A stretch of DNA of 64,000 nucleotides from SABI01 sp963678555. Lineage in GTDB: Bacteria; Spirochaetota; Spirochaetia; Sphaerochaetales; Sphaerochaetaceae. Below the pieces are notes generated by a model, which made no database searches, was not told the DNA's origin, and saw only the letters and a program-made list of their open reading frames with translations. The stretch spans positions 496,001 through 560,000 of the forward strand of contig OY782871.2 in the NCBI GenBank assembly GCA_963678555.2. The letters run 5' to 3'. The stretch's first letter is position 1, and every line of letters starts with the position of its first letter. The translations under genes and the position numbers were made by a program. Below, one piece after another: positions 1 through 8,804 of the stretch.

Positions 1-1
1 C

Positions 2-283
2 GCAGATGCTCATGTGAAAGGAGCTGAGTACCTTCTGGAACATGAGTCCTCACTGACCGTCAATCTGGGCAGTGAAGAGGGTCTCTCGGTGAAAGAAATT
101 CTCGACGAGGCAAAAAGGGTATCCGGCATCGACATTCCCTACCGTATAACCGGAAGAAGAGAGGGAGATCCGGCCAAGCTTGTAGCCTCGAGTTCTCTGG
201 CCCGCCAGACATTGGGGTGGACAGCTCAGCACAGTTCACTGAGTGAAATCATCGAAACTACGTGGAAGGCATACAAAGGCTGA
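2..283 (+). CDS. galE: UDP-glucose 4-epimerase, C-terminal part
   Basis: The frame is open from the left edge and ends at TGA 281-283, so only about the last 93 residues are present. The opening residues ADAHVKGAEYLL match the GalE segment that precedes the nucleotide-sugar binding loop, and INLGSEEG/GLSVKEIL-like and RREGDPAKLVASS motifs are typical of the sugar-binding C-terminal domain of the extended SDR epimerases. The enzyme interconverts UDP-glucose and UDP-galactose in the cytoplasm. The N-terminal Rossmann part lies outside the window, so another closely related NDP-sugar epimerase cannot be fully excluded. Confidence 0.85.
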   Translation, partial: ADAHVKGAEYLLEHESSLTVNLGSEEGLSVKEILDEAKRVSGIDIPYRITGRREGDPAKLVASSSLARQTLGWTAQHSSLSEIIETTWKAYKG

Positions 284-366
284 CACTTGTTAAGAATTCA
301 CGTCATACAGCTTGACAGGAGTTGATGATTCAGATACATTAGCCATTGTTCGTAGCATTCGAGCAT

Positions 367-439
367 TCCCCTGTAGCTCAGTTGGTAGAGCAGGTGGCTG
401 TTAACCACCTTGTCGGCGGTTCGAGTCCGTCCGGGGGAG
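367..439 (+). tRNA. tRNA-Asn (anticodon GTT)
   Basis: A 73-nt cloverleaf can be drawn. The acceptor stem pairs TCCCCTG with CGGGGGA, the D arm contains AGCTCAGTTGGTAGAGC, the anticodon stem GGTGG/CCACC encloses loop CTGTTAA with anticodon GTT, and the T arm contains GGTTCGAGTCC. Discriminator is G. CCA is not encoded directly after it. A terminator follows at 452. Confidence 0.96.
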
Positions 440-451
440 CTACCATACAAG

Positions 452-487
452 GCAGATATCTACAGCGTAGATGTCTGCTTTTTTTTG
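452..487 (+). terminator. Rho-independent terminator after tRNA-Asn
   Basis: GCAGATATCTAC and GTAGATGTCTGC form a 12-bp stem with one wobble pair around a 3-4 nt loop, followed directly by eight T residues. It ends the tRNA transcript. Confidence 0.9.
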
Positions 488-640
488 GAAAACCCCCTCA
501 CCTCAGTTCTCCTGCAGTACACTTTCCGACCCCCTTCTTTGGTATCTCTACCGTTTCCAAGACCGTCCTGAATGCCTATTCTTCAACACGATGCAATGAG
601 ATCTCCCCTTTCGGTGTTCTGGTTATACCACCTTCTTTGA

Positions 641-1039
641 CTATGCAGCTGCAGGCAAACGGTGCCTGGATACTCTGCTGATGATCAGTTCTGCAATACC
701 AATCTCCAGCAGGCTGAGGGGAACCGCACATACCAGTATTCCAAGTGGAAGTACCTGCAAATTGAACACAGTGATCCACATCATGACAAACCCGGCTGAC
801 CAGGCGATGAACAGGGTCTCCACCATCGTATAACGCCGGAGAAACAGAAAGATTAGGGCAGCAAGCAGAAAGCTCCAGACCATCCACAGGACCCCGTTAA
901 CAGGCAAGGTGACAAACTCTATCCCCAAGCTCTCAAAATGACGGACCCAGTATCCTTTCAAGAGAAACTCGTTTCTCACGAATTCGGATACGGTTATCCA
1001 GATACCAGCCAAAACGATAGACAAGACAGATGTTTTCAT
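641..1039 (-). CDS. Small integral membrane protein
   Basis: A 132-residue protein with four hydrophobic stretches (about residues 3-22, 45-70, 75-95 and 96-120) and a short basic tail, so it is predicted to sit in the inner membrane. An AAAGGAA ribosome site lies a few bases before the ATG. I do not recognise a characterised family; its length and four-helix layout are like several DUF-type membrane proteins. It converges on the tRNA gene and has no obvious operon partner. Function unknown. Confidence 0.7.
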   Translation of the reverse strand: MKTSVLSIVLAGIWITVSEFVRNEFLLKGYWVRHFESLGIEFVTLPVNGVLWMVWSFLLAALIFLFLRRYTMVETLFIAWSAGFVMMWITVFNLQVLPLGILVCAVPLSLLEIGIAELIISRVSRHRLPAAA

Positions 1040-1755
1040 CGTTCATATTCCTTTTCTGAGTTTCCTGTGACTGATACCATCGTAGTACGAAAAACTGGTT
1101 TTCGAAAGCCACCAATCAGGTTTCTTACAGTAAAACAGCTCACAGGGATTTAGGTCTGAATGTCTTCTGAGGTCTTCACCCGCTTTGAAAACTCCGGATA
1201 CAACTACGTACCGCTATCTGCTTTACCCGAATCGAAACATGCCTGCAGACAGGATCAGGAGTGCAGTCGGTGCGGGCTCCTGCACCAGACAGCAGCCCTG
1301 CCATCCTTCATACCCTCCATGAACACAGGAGGATAAGCATCTCTCGGAAAACGGAAATCCGTATCGCTCACCTTCACGCTGGTTTTAACCGGGACCCTCT
1401 ATCCGGATCATCTGGCAGTCTCTACGGCTCACCGGTGTACACTCACCTTCCATACCTGTTCATCAATGCGCTAGGCCCGGGGGAACCCGCTTTCGTCCAC
1501 ATATGCGCGATACATCGAGCTGTATAGCAGTGAACAGTCTCGTGCCCCAGCCGGACCGATGATGCCTCTTCATACCATGAACGGCTTCGAAAAGAAAAAT
1601 ACCGGGACGAGCAGTGGATTGCTACCATGCCGGAGCAACTGGACACCCGTCTGTGATTGATCCTGATCAGTTCAGACAGATGATACAGCATTCAAAGTTC
1701 AGGACCGGTGCCCTAATCGCTTGCAGATTTCCTCACTTAACGATACGATAGCCTC
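1040..1755. other. Gene-poor stretch with decayed coding remnants
   Basis: No intact gene is supported in these 716 bases. Short pieces look like former coding sequence on the plus strand: bases 1558-1656 read as DDASSYHERLRKEKYRDEQW and on to a stop, and 1660-1735 reads as a further protein-like piece in another frame. This suggests a frameshifted pseudogene of unknown family. Other open frames here look like chance. Confidence 0.35.
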
Positions 1756-2451
1756 ATGCAGTCACTGAAAAAAGAACGAGTGTCAATCCTGGTCACCGAT
1801 GCCATTAAGACGATTATCAAAGAAGAAAACCTTCAACCTGGCGATAAACTGTACAGCGAAAAGGAGCTCGTAAGCAAACTTGAGGTCAGCCGCTCCTCAA
1901 TCCGTGAAGCTCTCAGGATGCTTGAGGTCTCAGGGGTGGTGAAGGTCTATCAAGGTAAAGGCGTATTCATCAGTGACCCCGAGGAACAGACATATCCGGT
2001 GAAGCAATGGGTTGTAGAGAATGCAGATGCCCTCAAGGAACACTTTGAAGTGCGGCTTCTCATTGAACCTCACGCAGCTGCACTAGCCTGCAGATGTGCG
2101 GAATCCAGGGACCTGGAAGCACTGCGGAAAGCCTATGCATCGTTTGTTGAAAAGGTACAAGCCGGCAATGTCATTAAAGCCATCTCCTGCGACAGTGCGT
2201 TCCACCTTGCTGTTGCCAGAGCGACCAAGAACCGGACTCTGGCGGTACTGATGAAGACAATGGATCAGACCCTCAACGAGGGATGGTATGCAAGTCTACA
2301 TGCCCCCGGGAGACTTTTCTCCTCGATAGAGGAACACAGGAGACTGCTGCAGGCAATTCTTGACCGTGATCAGGAATCAGCAGCTAAGGCAATGGAAGAC
2401 CACTTGAAGAACGCCCTGAAAGACATCCAGCACTATTTCGGAACTTTGTAA
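1756..2451 (+). CDS. GntR-family regulator, FadR subfamily
   Basis: A 231-residue transcription factor. Residues about 5-75 form the GntR winged helix (GDKLYSEKELVSKLEVSRSS, then IREALRMLEVSGVVKVYQGKG), and residues about 95-225 form the all-helical FCD ligand domain (FEVRLLIEPHAAALACR, FHLAVARATKN, EEHRRLLQAI), whose His residues usually hold a metal and a carboxylate ligand. It lies 90 bases upstream of the MBL hydrolase and GntP permease genes, with a palindrome between them (2498-2517) that suits a dimeric GntR protein. It is therefore the likely repressor of that operon, with a sugar acid or similar organic acid as inducer (inference). Confidence 0.92.
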   Translation: MQSLKKERVSILVTDAIKTIIKEENLQPGDKLYSEKELVSKLEVSRSSIREALRMLEVSGVVKVYQGKGVFISDPEEQTYPVKQWVVENADALKEHFEVRLLIEPHAAALACRCAESRDLEALRKAYASFVEKVQAGNVIKAISCDSAFHLAVARATKNRTLAVLMKTMDQTLNEGWYASLHAPGRLFSSIEEHRRLLQAILDRDQESAAKAMEDHLKNALKDIQHYFGTL

Positions 2452-2497
2452 TATTTTTGTTTGACAAAGAGGAAAGCAGGGTATATCGTGTAATCAA

Positions 2498-2517
2498 CTT
2501 GTCAGACATCTGATAAG
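2498..2517 (+). promoter_or_regulatory. Palindromic operator, likely for the GntR regulator
   Basis: The 20-bp sequence CTTGTCAGACATCTGATAAG is an inverted repeat (TCAGA-CA-TCTGA core, outer CTT/AAG) with a single mismatched pair. It lies just downstream of a possible promoter (TTGACA at 2461-2466 and TATCGT at 2484-2489, 17-bp spacer), where a bound repressor would block transcription of the MBL-GntP genes. Its core resembles the GT-N-AC form of FadR-subfamily operators. Confidence 0.6.
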
Positions 2518-2541
2518 ATAAACACAATATGAAGGTTCGAT

Positions 2542-3384
2542 ATGTCCATAGAAATTACGACACTGATAGAAAACAATCCCGGGGAACACACTGGCCTGAT
2601 CACCGAGCATGGTATTTCATTCCTGATTGAGACTGAAGAATCCAGTGTTCTGTTTGATACAGGACGCAGTGATGCCTTCCTTCTGAATGCCGAGAAACTG
2701 TGCAAACACATGGATGAGGTCGAGCATGTGGTACTCAGCCATGGCCACTACGACCATAGCGGCGGCTTCAGATCGTTCGTCTCATCACGGACGGACAGGA
2801 GATTCACGCTCCATACGGCAGAAGGCTTCTTCCAGAAAAAGTATGCCCGATTCAATGCCTCATACCAGTACCTCGGCAATGATTTTGATGAGTTGTATAT
2901 CAGAGAAGAAGGAATCACCCATCTTCAGATCACACACAAGACAGAGATTATCCCGAAGGTCTGGGCGCTCACCGGGTTCACACACAGACACACGGAGGAG
3001 ACCATAGATCCTCGTTTCGTGCTGAGAAGCGGAGGTAGATGGGTCGCTGACCGGTTTGATGATGAAGTCCTGCTCGTTATCGAGTCGCAGCAAGGTCTCA
3101 TCGTACTTGTCGGATGCTCCCACCCCGGGATACTGAACATGCTCGAAACGGTGCAGGCGAACTTCACTTCTCCACTGTATGCTCTCCTCGGGGGAACTCA
3201 TCTGGTTGAGGCCGACAGAGACCGCACCCTCCTCAGTATCAATGCTTTCCAGGAGATGGGAATCGAGGTGATGGGAATCAACCACTGTACGGGAGCACAG
3301 GCAGTCGACATGGTCACCAGTCGTGATCACTCTTCACCTCACTTCCGCAATACCACTGGCACTAGCCTTATCCTGGAAGGATAG
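2542..3384 (+). CDS. MBL-fold metallohydrolase (COG1237-type)
   Basis: A 280-residue metallo-beta-lactamase-fold protein. The metal-binding motif is SHGHYDHSGG, with H67, H69, D71 and H72 as ligands, and a further ligand is H194 in VGCSHPGI; HCTG near the C-terminus gives another likely ligand. This pattern belongs to the group that includes 7,8-dihydropterin-6-methyl-(ribofuranosyl)aminobenzene-phosphate synthase-like proteins (COG1237), most of whose true substrates are unknown. It lies between the GntR regulator and the GntP permease (29 bases before the latter), so a role on the imported organic acid or a lactone of it is possible (inference). Confidence 0.88.
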   Translation: MSIEITTLIENNPGEHTGLITEHGISFLIETEESSVLFDTGRSDAFLLNAEKLCKHMDEVEHVVLSHGHYDHSGGFRSFVSSRTDRRFTLHTAEGFFQKKYARFNASYQYLGNDFDELYIREEGITHLQITHKTEIIPKVWALTGFTHRHTEETIDPRFVLRSGGRWVADRFDDEVLLVIESQQGLIVLVGCSHPGILNMLETVQANFTSPLYALLGGTHLVEADRDRTLLSINAFQEMGIEVMGINHCTGAQAVDMVTSRDHSSPHFRNTTGTSLILEG

Positions 3385-3413
3385 GGAATCAATAGAGAAA
3401 TAGGAGGAACAAT

Positions 3414-4757
3414 ATGGCAGGATGGTATCTATTTCTGGTCATCATTGTCGCGATTGTAGGAATGGTACTTTTGATTTCACGTTTTAAATGGCACCCATTC
3501 ATTGTGCTGTTGCTTGCAGGCTACTTTGTAGGTGTACTTGGAGGCATGCCCGTAGATGATCTGATAGGCACCATAACCGGTGGCTTCGGTTCAATTCTGG
3601 GAAGTATAGGGATTGTCATCATAGCCGGTACCATCATCGGAACTATCCTTGAGAAAACCGGTGCCGCACTTACAATGGCAAACACGATCCTGAACCTGGT
3701 AGGAAAGAAACGGGCTCCCCTGACCATGAGTATCACCGGCTATATCGTCAGTATACCGGTCTTCTGTGATTCAGGTTTTGTCATCCTTTCCCCGATCAAC
3801 CGCGCGCTCGCGGCGAAAAGCGGAACCTCTCTTGCAGTCATGGCCACAGCTTTGAGTTCAGGCTTGTACGCCACCCACTGTCTGGTACCACCTACCCCGG
3901 GTCCGATCATCATGTCAGGCACACTTAACGCAGACCTGGGTCTGGTCATCCTCGTGGGCTCTCTCGTGTCCCTTCCGGTCATGCTGGTCGGCTATCTCTA
4001 TGCATTGAAGATCTCAAGCAAGTTTGACATCCCCGCGAATCCGGAAGTCTCTCTGGAAGAGCTGATCGACAAGTACGGAAAACTGCCGAGTGCTATGCGC
4101 TCCTTCGCTCCCATCCTGCTTCCCATCATTCTGATTGCTCTCAAATCAGTCGCAGATTTCCCGTCAGCACCATTCGGTCAGGGAAATGTGAAAGCCTTCT
4201 TTGACTTCATCGGTAACCCGGTAACCGCTCTGATTCTTGGTGTCGGTCTTGCGGTCACCTTGATTCCAAAGAGCGAAGGAAGAGGGACTTCCTTCAGCTG
4301 GATCAATGACGGCATCCACCACTCAGCGAGTATCCTCGCTATCACCGGTGCCGGAGGCGCCTTCGGAGCAGTCCTGAAGACCCTTCCTATCGCTGAAGTG
4401 CTTTCCGGCAGTCTGATGCAGCTGAATATGGGACTTATGATCCCGTTCATCATTGCCGCTCTGCTCAAGAGCGCCATGGGGGCTTCCACGGTCGCAATGA
4501 TCGTCACCAGCGCTATGATGGCTCCTCTTATGGGACAACTGGGATGGACAAGTGAGATAGCGAAAGTTCTTGCACTTCTTGCCATTGGGGCGGGTTCCAT
4601 GACTGTCTCCCACGCTAATGACAGCTACTTCTGGGTGGTATCGCAGTTCTCCGATATGAATACCGCGACCGCATACAAGAACCAGACCGGAGTGACCCTC
4701 GTGCAGGGGGTAACGACTATCATCATTCTGATGGTCATAGGCCTGTTTGTGCTGTAA
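3414..4757 (+). CDS. GntP-family gluconate/organic-acid permease
   Basis: A 447-residue inner-membrane transporter of the gluconate:H+ symporter (GntP) family with 12-14 hydrophobic helices. Recognisable family motifs are IVGMVLLISRFKWHPF, a glycine-rich GGFGSILGSIGIVI region, PVFCDSGFVILSPINR, THCLVPPTPGPI and VSHANDSYFWVVSQF. An AGGAGG site precedes the ATG. Family members carry gluconate, fructuronate, glycerate or related acids; which one cannot be told from sequence. It is co-transcribed with the MBL hydrolase and probably controlled by the upstream GntR protein. Confidence 0.95.
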   Translation: MAGWYLFLVIIVAIVGMVLLISRFKWHPFIVLLLAGYFVGVLGGMPVDDLIGTITGGFGSILGSIGIVIIAGTIIGTILEKTGAALTMANTILNLVGKKRAPLTMSITGYIVSIPVFCDSGFVILSPINRALAAKSGTSLAVMATALSSGLYATHCLVPPTPGPIIMSGTLNADLGLVILVGSLVSLPVMLVGYLYALKISSKFDIPANPEVSLEELIDKYGKLPSAMRSFAPILLPIILIALKSVADFPSAPFGQGNVKAFFDFIGNPVTALILGVGLAVTLIPKSEGRGTSFSWINDGIHHSASILAITGAGGAFGAVLKTLPIAEVLSGSLMQLNMGLMIPFIIAALLKSAMGASTVAMIVTSAMMAPLMGQLGWTSEIAKVLALLAIGAGSMTVSHANDSYFWVVSQFSDMNTATAYKNQTGVTLVQGVTTIIILMVIGLFVL

Positions 4758-4817
4758 GATGAACAAAAACGGTGGCGGTGGACGAATGTCCCCCCACCTG
4801 AACCTGCCGGAGGGTGC

Positions 4818-5450
4818 ATGAATCTGATCAGATGGTATTACCAGCGAAGAATGCTCAATGCAATGGTTCAGAACAGGTGGGAGGAAGCTGAGCGTTTCAC
4901 CCGCAGGCTCATCAGCCATGAGGGCCCATCCTTGGGACTGCAGTACAATATGGCCCTGATCGCTCTCGGATCAGGAAACAGAGAAGAAGCCTATACTCTC
5001 CTGAGTGAAGCAGTCAATCGCTACGGGGAGAGCCTTCGGCTATGCCGTCTCCTTGGTGATATAGCCTATCTCCGCGGTGAACGGAAGCATGCCGAACGAT
5101 GGTATACTGCCGCATTGCAGGACAATCCACCGGAGAAAGAGAGACACCTGATGAGACTTCGCCTTGACCTGCTCGCATCGCAGCAGAAGTACACAAAGGC
5201 CTTAGCAGCCTGTGACCTTCTGCCGGAGGCTCAGAACCTGATTGAAAGTGATCCTGAAAAGGCTCGTTCGCTGTACCAGCGTATCGTAGCAGATGACCCG
5301 TCTCAGGCTGAAGCATGGAACAATCTCGGGCACCTCGCTCTTGAACACTTTTCTGATCGGACCTCAGCTGTTGAGGCCTTCAGCAGAACCATCGAGCTGG
5401 TGGACCATCAGGGGGCAGCCCGGAATCTTGCCAGAGCGAAAAAAGGCTGA
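4818..5450 (+). CDS. Tetratricopeptide-repeat protein
   Basis: A 210-residue soluble protein with TPR helices: residues about 20-50 (YNMALIALGSGNREEAYTLL), 55-85 (LCRLLGDIAYLRGERKHAER), and 150-205 (AEAWNNLGHLALEHFSDRTS). There is no signal peptide, so it is cytoplasmic. GGAGGG lies 5 bases before the ATG. TPR proteins are protein-interaction scaffolds and no partner can be named. It follows the permease by 60 bases and could be read through from it. The stop codon lies inside a small stem-loop (5446-5464) without a T run. Confidence 0.8.
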   Translation: MNLIRWYYQRRMLNAMVQNRWEEAERFTRRLISHEGPSLGLQYNMALIALGSGNREEAYTLLSEAVNRYGESLRLCRLLGDIAYLRGERKHAERWYTAALQDNPPEKERHLMRLRLDLLASQQKYTKALAACDLLPEAQNLIESDPEKARSLYQRIVADDPSQAEAWNNLGHLALEHFSDRTSAVEAFSRTIELVDHQGAARNLARAKKG

Positions 5451-5567
5451 GGTTGTACCTCAGCAGGTGTCCCCACCACCTGATTATATCCCCCCTGTAT
5501 AGAGAAAAAGCCGGACTCTTCTGAAGACGGTACTTCCGTAGCATGACAGCACTCTGGACCCGCTGAC

Positions 5568-6728
5568 CTAAGGCGACGTGACCATCTCGGAAAGGTACTG
5601 ATTCTTGCCGCGACTCTTCGCTGCAAACAGATTGGTATCGGCACATTTGATCAGTAATGTGGCAATCTGCTCTACAGACAGGTCGGCTTCACACCTGCAT
5701 GAAACGACACCGCCGCTCAGAGTAACCGGGGTAGTCACCTCAGCGAACCGTGTTCTCGCTATGGCCGCCCAGAGTTCATCCGCAATCTCACAGGCCTGTT
5801 GCATCGAGGTATCAGGAAGGATGATGAGAAACTCATCACCTCCGTACCGTCCGACCCCGCCTTTTTCACCGATACTATCCAGCGTCGTGAGAGAAACCCT
5901 CTGAATGACTGTATCACCGCTGAGATGTCCATAGGTATCATTGACACTCTTGAAGTTATCGATATCGAAAAGGATGACAGAGAACGACGTGTCCGTACCT
6001 TGTGTTGCCTGAATCGTAGCCCACAGCAGTTCCTGCAAGGCACCATGATTCAATAGTCCCGTCATGGGATCTCTGCGGGCAAGGTCTGAAAGCATCCTGT
6101 TCTGCTGCTCGAGCTTCTGTTGAGCCTTCAACATCCGTATAATCACAGAATAGACCATTCTACCTAGCAGCCATGACATAATACTGAAGACAATGACATT
6201 GTTCAGGATGACATATCGTATTTCCTTATGAAGCAGGACACGCGGGTAGATTATCAGGTAGGGAACCATGGAACAAAGAAGAAATATCAGGTGATCAAAT
6301 GGTGGTACGATGAAGAATATCGATACGGCAACAACGGTCATCAGATAGACATGTACGAGGTCCGTACTCATCAAGCCCTTCAGAGACAATCCGGAACCGA
6401 GACCGATGAAGGTCAACAGGTAGGCATAGGTTGCCAGACGAAGAATTCTCTCCGAAATTCTCTGCTGGTGTTTTGAAGCAACATACACAAACGGATAGAC
6501 AAACGCGTTCGCAATGAGAAATATCAACAGAACATTACCCACCCCCAGAAGATACTGTTCAAGCGGAAGAAGGCTCAGTTCAATGACGAAGAACACCGGT
6601 CCAAGCACCACAAGACGGCGCAGGTTTACCCGATAGGTCTCTCTTCGGATATCTTCGTCCGCACTCTCATGCAGTAGACCGGCATACCGTATAACCTGCT
6701 TCTGCAGTTGTGTAAAGAATTTCACCAT
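5568..6728 (-). CDS. Membrane-bound diguanylate cyclase (GGDEF)
   Basis: A 386-residue protein. Residues about 25-200 hold five or six membrane helices without a recognised sensory domain; a short coiled coil (about 200-220) leads to the GGDEF domain (about 220-380). The active-site motif GRYGGDEF is intact at residues 294-300 or so (G296 G297 D298 E299 F300), and DPMTGLLNH and FDIDNFKSVNDTYGH are also present, so it should make cyclic di-GMP from GTP. The RxxD inhibitory site expected just before GGDEF is absent (SIGEKGG instead), so product inhibition through that site is unlikely. The signal sensed is unknown. Confidence 0.93.
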   Translation of the reverse strand: MVKFFTQLQKQVIRYAGLLHESADEDIRRETYRVNLRRLVVLGPVFFVIELSLLPLEQYLLGVGNVLLIFLIANAFVYPFVYVASKHQQRISERILRLATYAYLLTFIGLGSGLSLKGLMSTDLVHVYLMTVVAVSIFFIVPPFDHLIFLLCSMVPYLIIYPRVLLHKEIRYVILNNVIVFSIMSWLLGRMVYSVIIRMLKAQQKLEQQNRMLSDLARRDPMTGLLNHGALQELLWATIQATQGTDTSFSVILFDIDNFKSVNDTYGHLSGDTVIQRVSLTTLDSIGEKGGVGRYGGDEFLIILPDTSMQQACEIADELWAAIARTRFAEVTTPVTLSGGVVSCRCEADLSVEQIATLLIKCADTNLFAAKSRGKNQYLSEMVTSP

Positions 6729-6869
6729 ATGCTATCACCTGTAGAATTCTACCATACAGCATGTAGCCTGTCTGCACCAGTAAAATACACAGGGGACCCA
6801 CTCTTTGTATGGGTGCAATCTCCCAGCGGAAGCATTGCTACCCGACAGACAGGCTGAGCTTGCAAGTTC

Positions 6870-7232
6870 TCAGAAGCTGTATGAGATCTGTACGTTGTAG
6901 TTATCGGGATCGCGCAGGTAGAAAAACCTGATGTGATCATTGGGCTGGAAAGGACCGCTCACAATTGGAATTCCCTTCTCTTTCATCATCTCCATGACCT
7001 CTTCGAGAGGCACTGCAGAGGCAAAACCGAGAGTCATACTCGATGAACTCTGGATATCGGATCCGGGACGAAAGATCAGCTCCAGCTGCGTATCGCCCCT
7101 CCCGAGGAATGCGATCTCTCCACCGGACGGGGGAGAGAACCGCCGGTTCACTTCCAGACCGATGACATCGGTATAAAAGGCCAAAGATGATTCCATATCA
7201 CTCACGAGCACCGTCGTCCAGCAAAACTTCAT
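6870..7232 (-). CDS. VOC-superfamily (glyoxalase/bleomycin resistance) protein
   Basis: A 120-residue single-module VOC protein built of two beta-alpha-beta-beta-beta units: residues about 1-60 (FCWTTVLVSDMESSLAFYTD) and 65-120, ending FYLRDPDNYNVQISYSF. Members bind a metal and act as lyases, dioxygenases or binding proteins for drugs. The substrate cannot be read from the sequence. It lies between the diguanylate cyclase and the NCS2 permease, on the same strand but with gaps of about 140 bases on both sides, so it may be a single gene. Confidence 0.85.
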   Translation of the reverse strand: MKFCWTTVLVSDMESSLAFYTDVIGLEVNRRFSPPSGGEIAFLGRGDTQLELIFRPGSDIQSSSSMTLGFASAVPLEEVMEMMKEKGIPIVSGPFQPNDHIRFFYLRDPDNYNVQISYSF

Positions 7233-7373
7233 ACACTCATCCTCCTCAATATCAGACCTTCACTATACCTTGTGAGCTCTCTGCAAACAATACCACACCC
7301 TGTCGGATCAAGATTCATATCACCGGTGACAGTCCGATGTTTCGGCTACAGGAGAGAACGAAGACTCCTCTGA

Positions 7374-8804
7374 TCAGAGCTCCTGCTGACCCATCATATC
7401 CTTCGACGGGTCACTGGAAAGAGTTCGGTTATGGAATTCTCTTGGCAGGATGATATTCAGAAAAATCGCCGTAAGACCTCCTGTCGTAATCGGCGAGGAG
7501 AACATGCTCGTGAAGAAGGGAGAGAAATTCTTGAGGATCTCGGGATACAGAATGACTGAAAGACCGAGTCCGAGAGCTATGGCAATAATAAGCACACCTC
7601 TCCGGTCAAGGATACTTGTAGATATGATCCTGATACCTCCTGCTGCGATGGTTCCCGCGAGGACAACAACAGCACCGCCGATGACCGGATAGGGGATCAC
7701 ACTGAACACCCCTCCGATGATCGGGAATAGTCCGAAGATAGCCAGAAAACCTGCGATGAAAATCCCTATGTACCGTGAAGCGACACCTGTCATCTGGATG
7801 ACTCCATTATTCTGGGAGAAGGTTGTGACGGGGAAGCTGTTGAGACAACTCGATATCGCACTGTTGACACCGTCTGCGAGTACTCCTCCTGAGATTCTTT
7901 TCATGTACAGTTCGCCTTCCACCGGCTCTCCGCTGATCATACTCGTGGCTGTGAGATCACCCATTGTCTCTACTGTGGTAATCAGAAACAGCAGCATCAT
8001 AGGAATAATATAGGGGCCGGCGATCTTCAGACCGAACTTGAAGGGAACTGGAACGGTGAACATGCTCATCGAAGTGAGAGCCGAGAAGTCCACCTTCCCG
8101 ATACTCACTGCAACGACATAACCGACGAGCATTCCGAAGAAGATCGATCCCATCCTGAACCATTTGTTTCTGATCCTGTTGAACAGCACGATGGACAGAA
8201 GCACGATACCGGCCAGCATGAGATTCTCCCAGGAGGCAAACTGGTCAGGGAGATTCGCATAGACATACGCTCCGCCTCCCACGTCTCGGATTCCCACCGC
8301 TATCAGATTGATACCGATCAGTAGCACGATGATACCGCTGACAAGAGGTGTGATGATTTTCTGGAGGAGAGGGATGAACCGGCTGAATATAATCTCCACG
8401 GAAGAACCCAGAAGTGCCGTGCCGGCAATTGTCGCTATCATTTCCTCCTGTGAAGCCCCGTTTGCCTGTGCCCACAACCCGATGGCTGTCACTGTCGCAA
8501 GAAAGGTGAAGCTGGTACCCTGGATACTGAGAAGCCCCGATCCTACCGGACCGATCTTCCTGCACTGAACAAAGGTGGCCAGACCCGAGACAAGCAGAGA
8601 CATACTTATCAGATAACTCTTCATGGCAGAATCCAGACCGAGAGCCCCCGCAACAACGATAGGAGGGGTGATGATACCGATGAAGATCGCGGCAGAATGC
8701 TGCAGTGCTGCGATCAGAGACTGAGCAAGTGAAGGCCTGTCATTCAAACGGAAGATCAGCTCACTTTTTGCTTCTTCCCGTTGCTGCTGTGAAATAGTAC
8801 TCAT
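7374..8804 (-). CDS. NCS2-family xanthine/uracil-type nucleobase permease
   Basis: A 476-residue inner-membrane symporter with 14 predicted helices. The purine-type NCS2 signature is visible: LQHSAAIFIGIITPPIVVAG near the N-terminus, IGPVGSGLLSIQGTSFTF around helix 3, and TTVETMGDLTATS containing the substrate-site glutamate, followed by NSFPVTTFSQNNGV with the conserved NN. These fit xanthine/uric-acid-type carriers better than uracil carriers. No purine riboswitch is evident upstream. A run of ten G residues (on the coding strand) lies about 110 bases before the ATG. Confidence 0.93.
   Translation of the reverse strand: MSTISQQQREEAKSELIFRLNDRPSLAQSLIAALQHSAAIFIGIITPPIVVAGALGLDSAMKSYLISMSLLVSGLATFVQCRKIGPVGSGLLSIQGTSFTFLATVTAIGLWAQANGASQEEMIATIAGTALLGSSVEIIFSRFIPLLQKIITPLVSGIIVLLIGINLIAVGIRDVGGGAYVYANLPDQFASWENLMLAGIVLLSIVLFNRIRNKWFRMGSIFFGMLVGYVVAVSIGKVDFSALTSMSMFTVPVPFKFGLKIAGPYIIPMMLLFLITTVETMGDLTATSMISGEPVEGELYMKRISGGVLADGVNSAISSCLNSFPVTTFSQNNGVIQMTGVASRYIGIFIAGFLAIFGLFPIIGGVFSVIPYPVIGGAVVVLAGTIAAGGIRIISTSILDRRGVLIIAIALGLGLSVILYPEILKNFSPFFTSMFSSPITTGGLTAIFLNIILPREFHNRTLSSDPSKDMMGQQEL

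Noticed and set aside
1261..1691. Overlapping open frames on both strands between the membrane protein and the GntR gene
   Set aside because: Composition is unlike the neighbouring proteins, starts lack ribosome sites, and the only protein-like pieces are in other frames and short.
367..1755. tRNA-Asn as an integration site of a mobile element
   Set aside because: No repeat of the tRNA 3' end and no integrase gene were found in the window.
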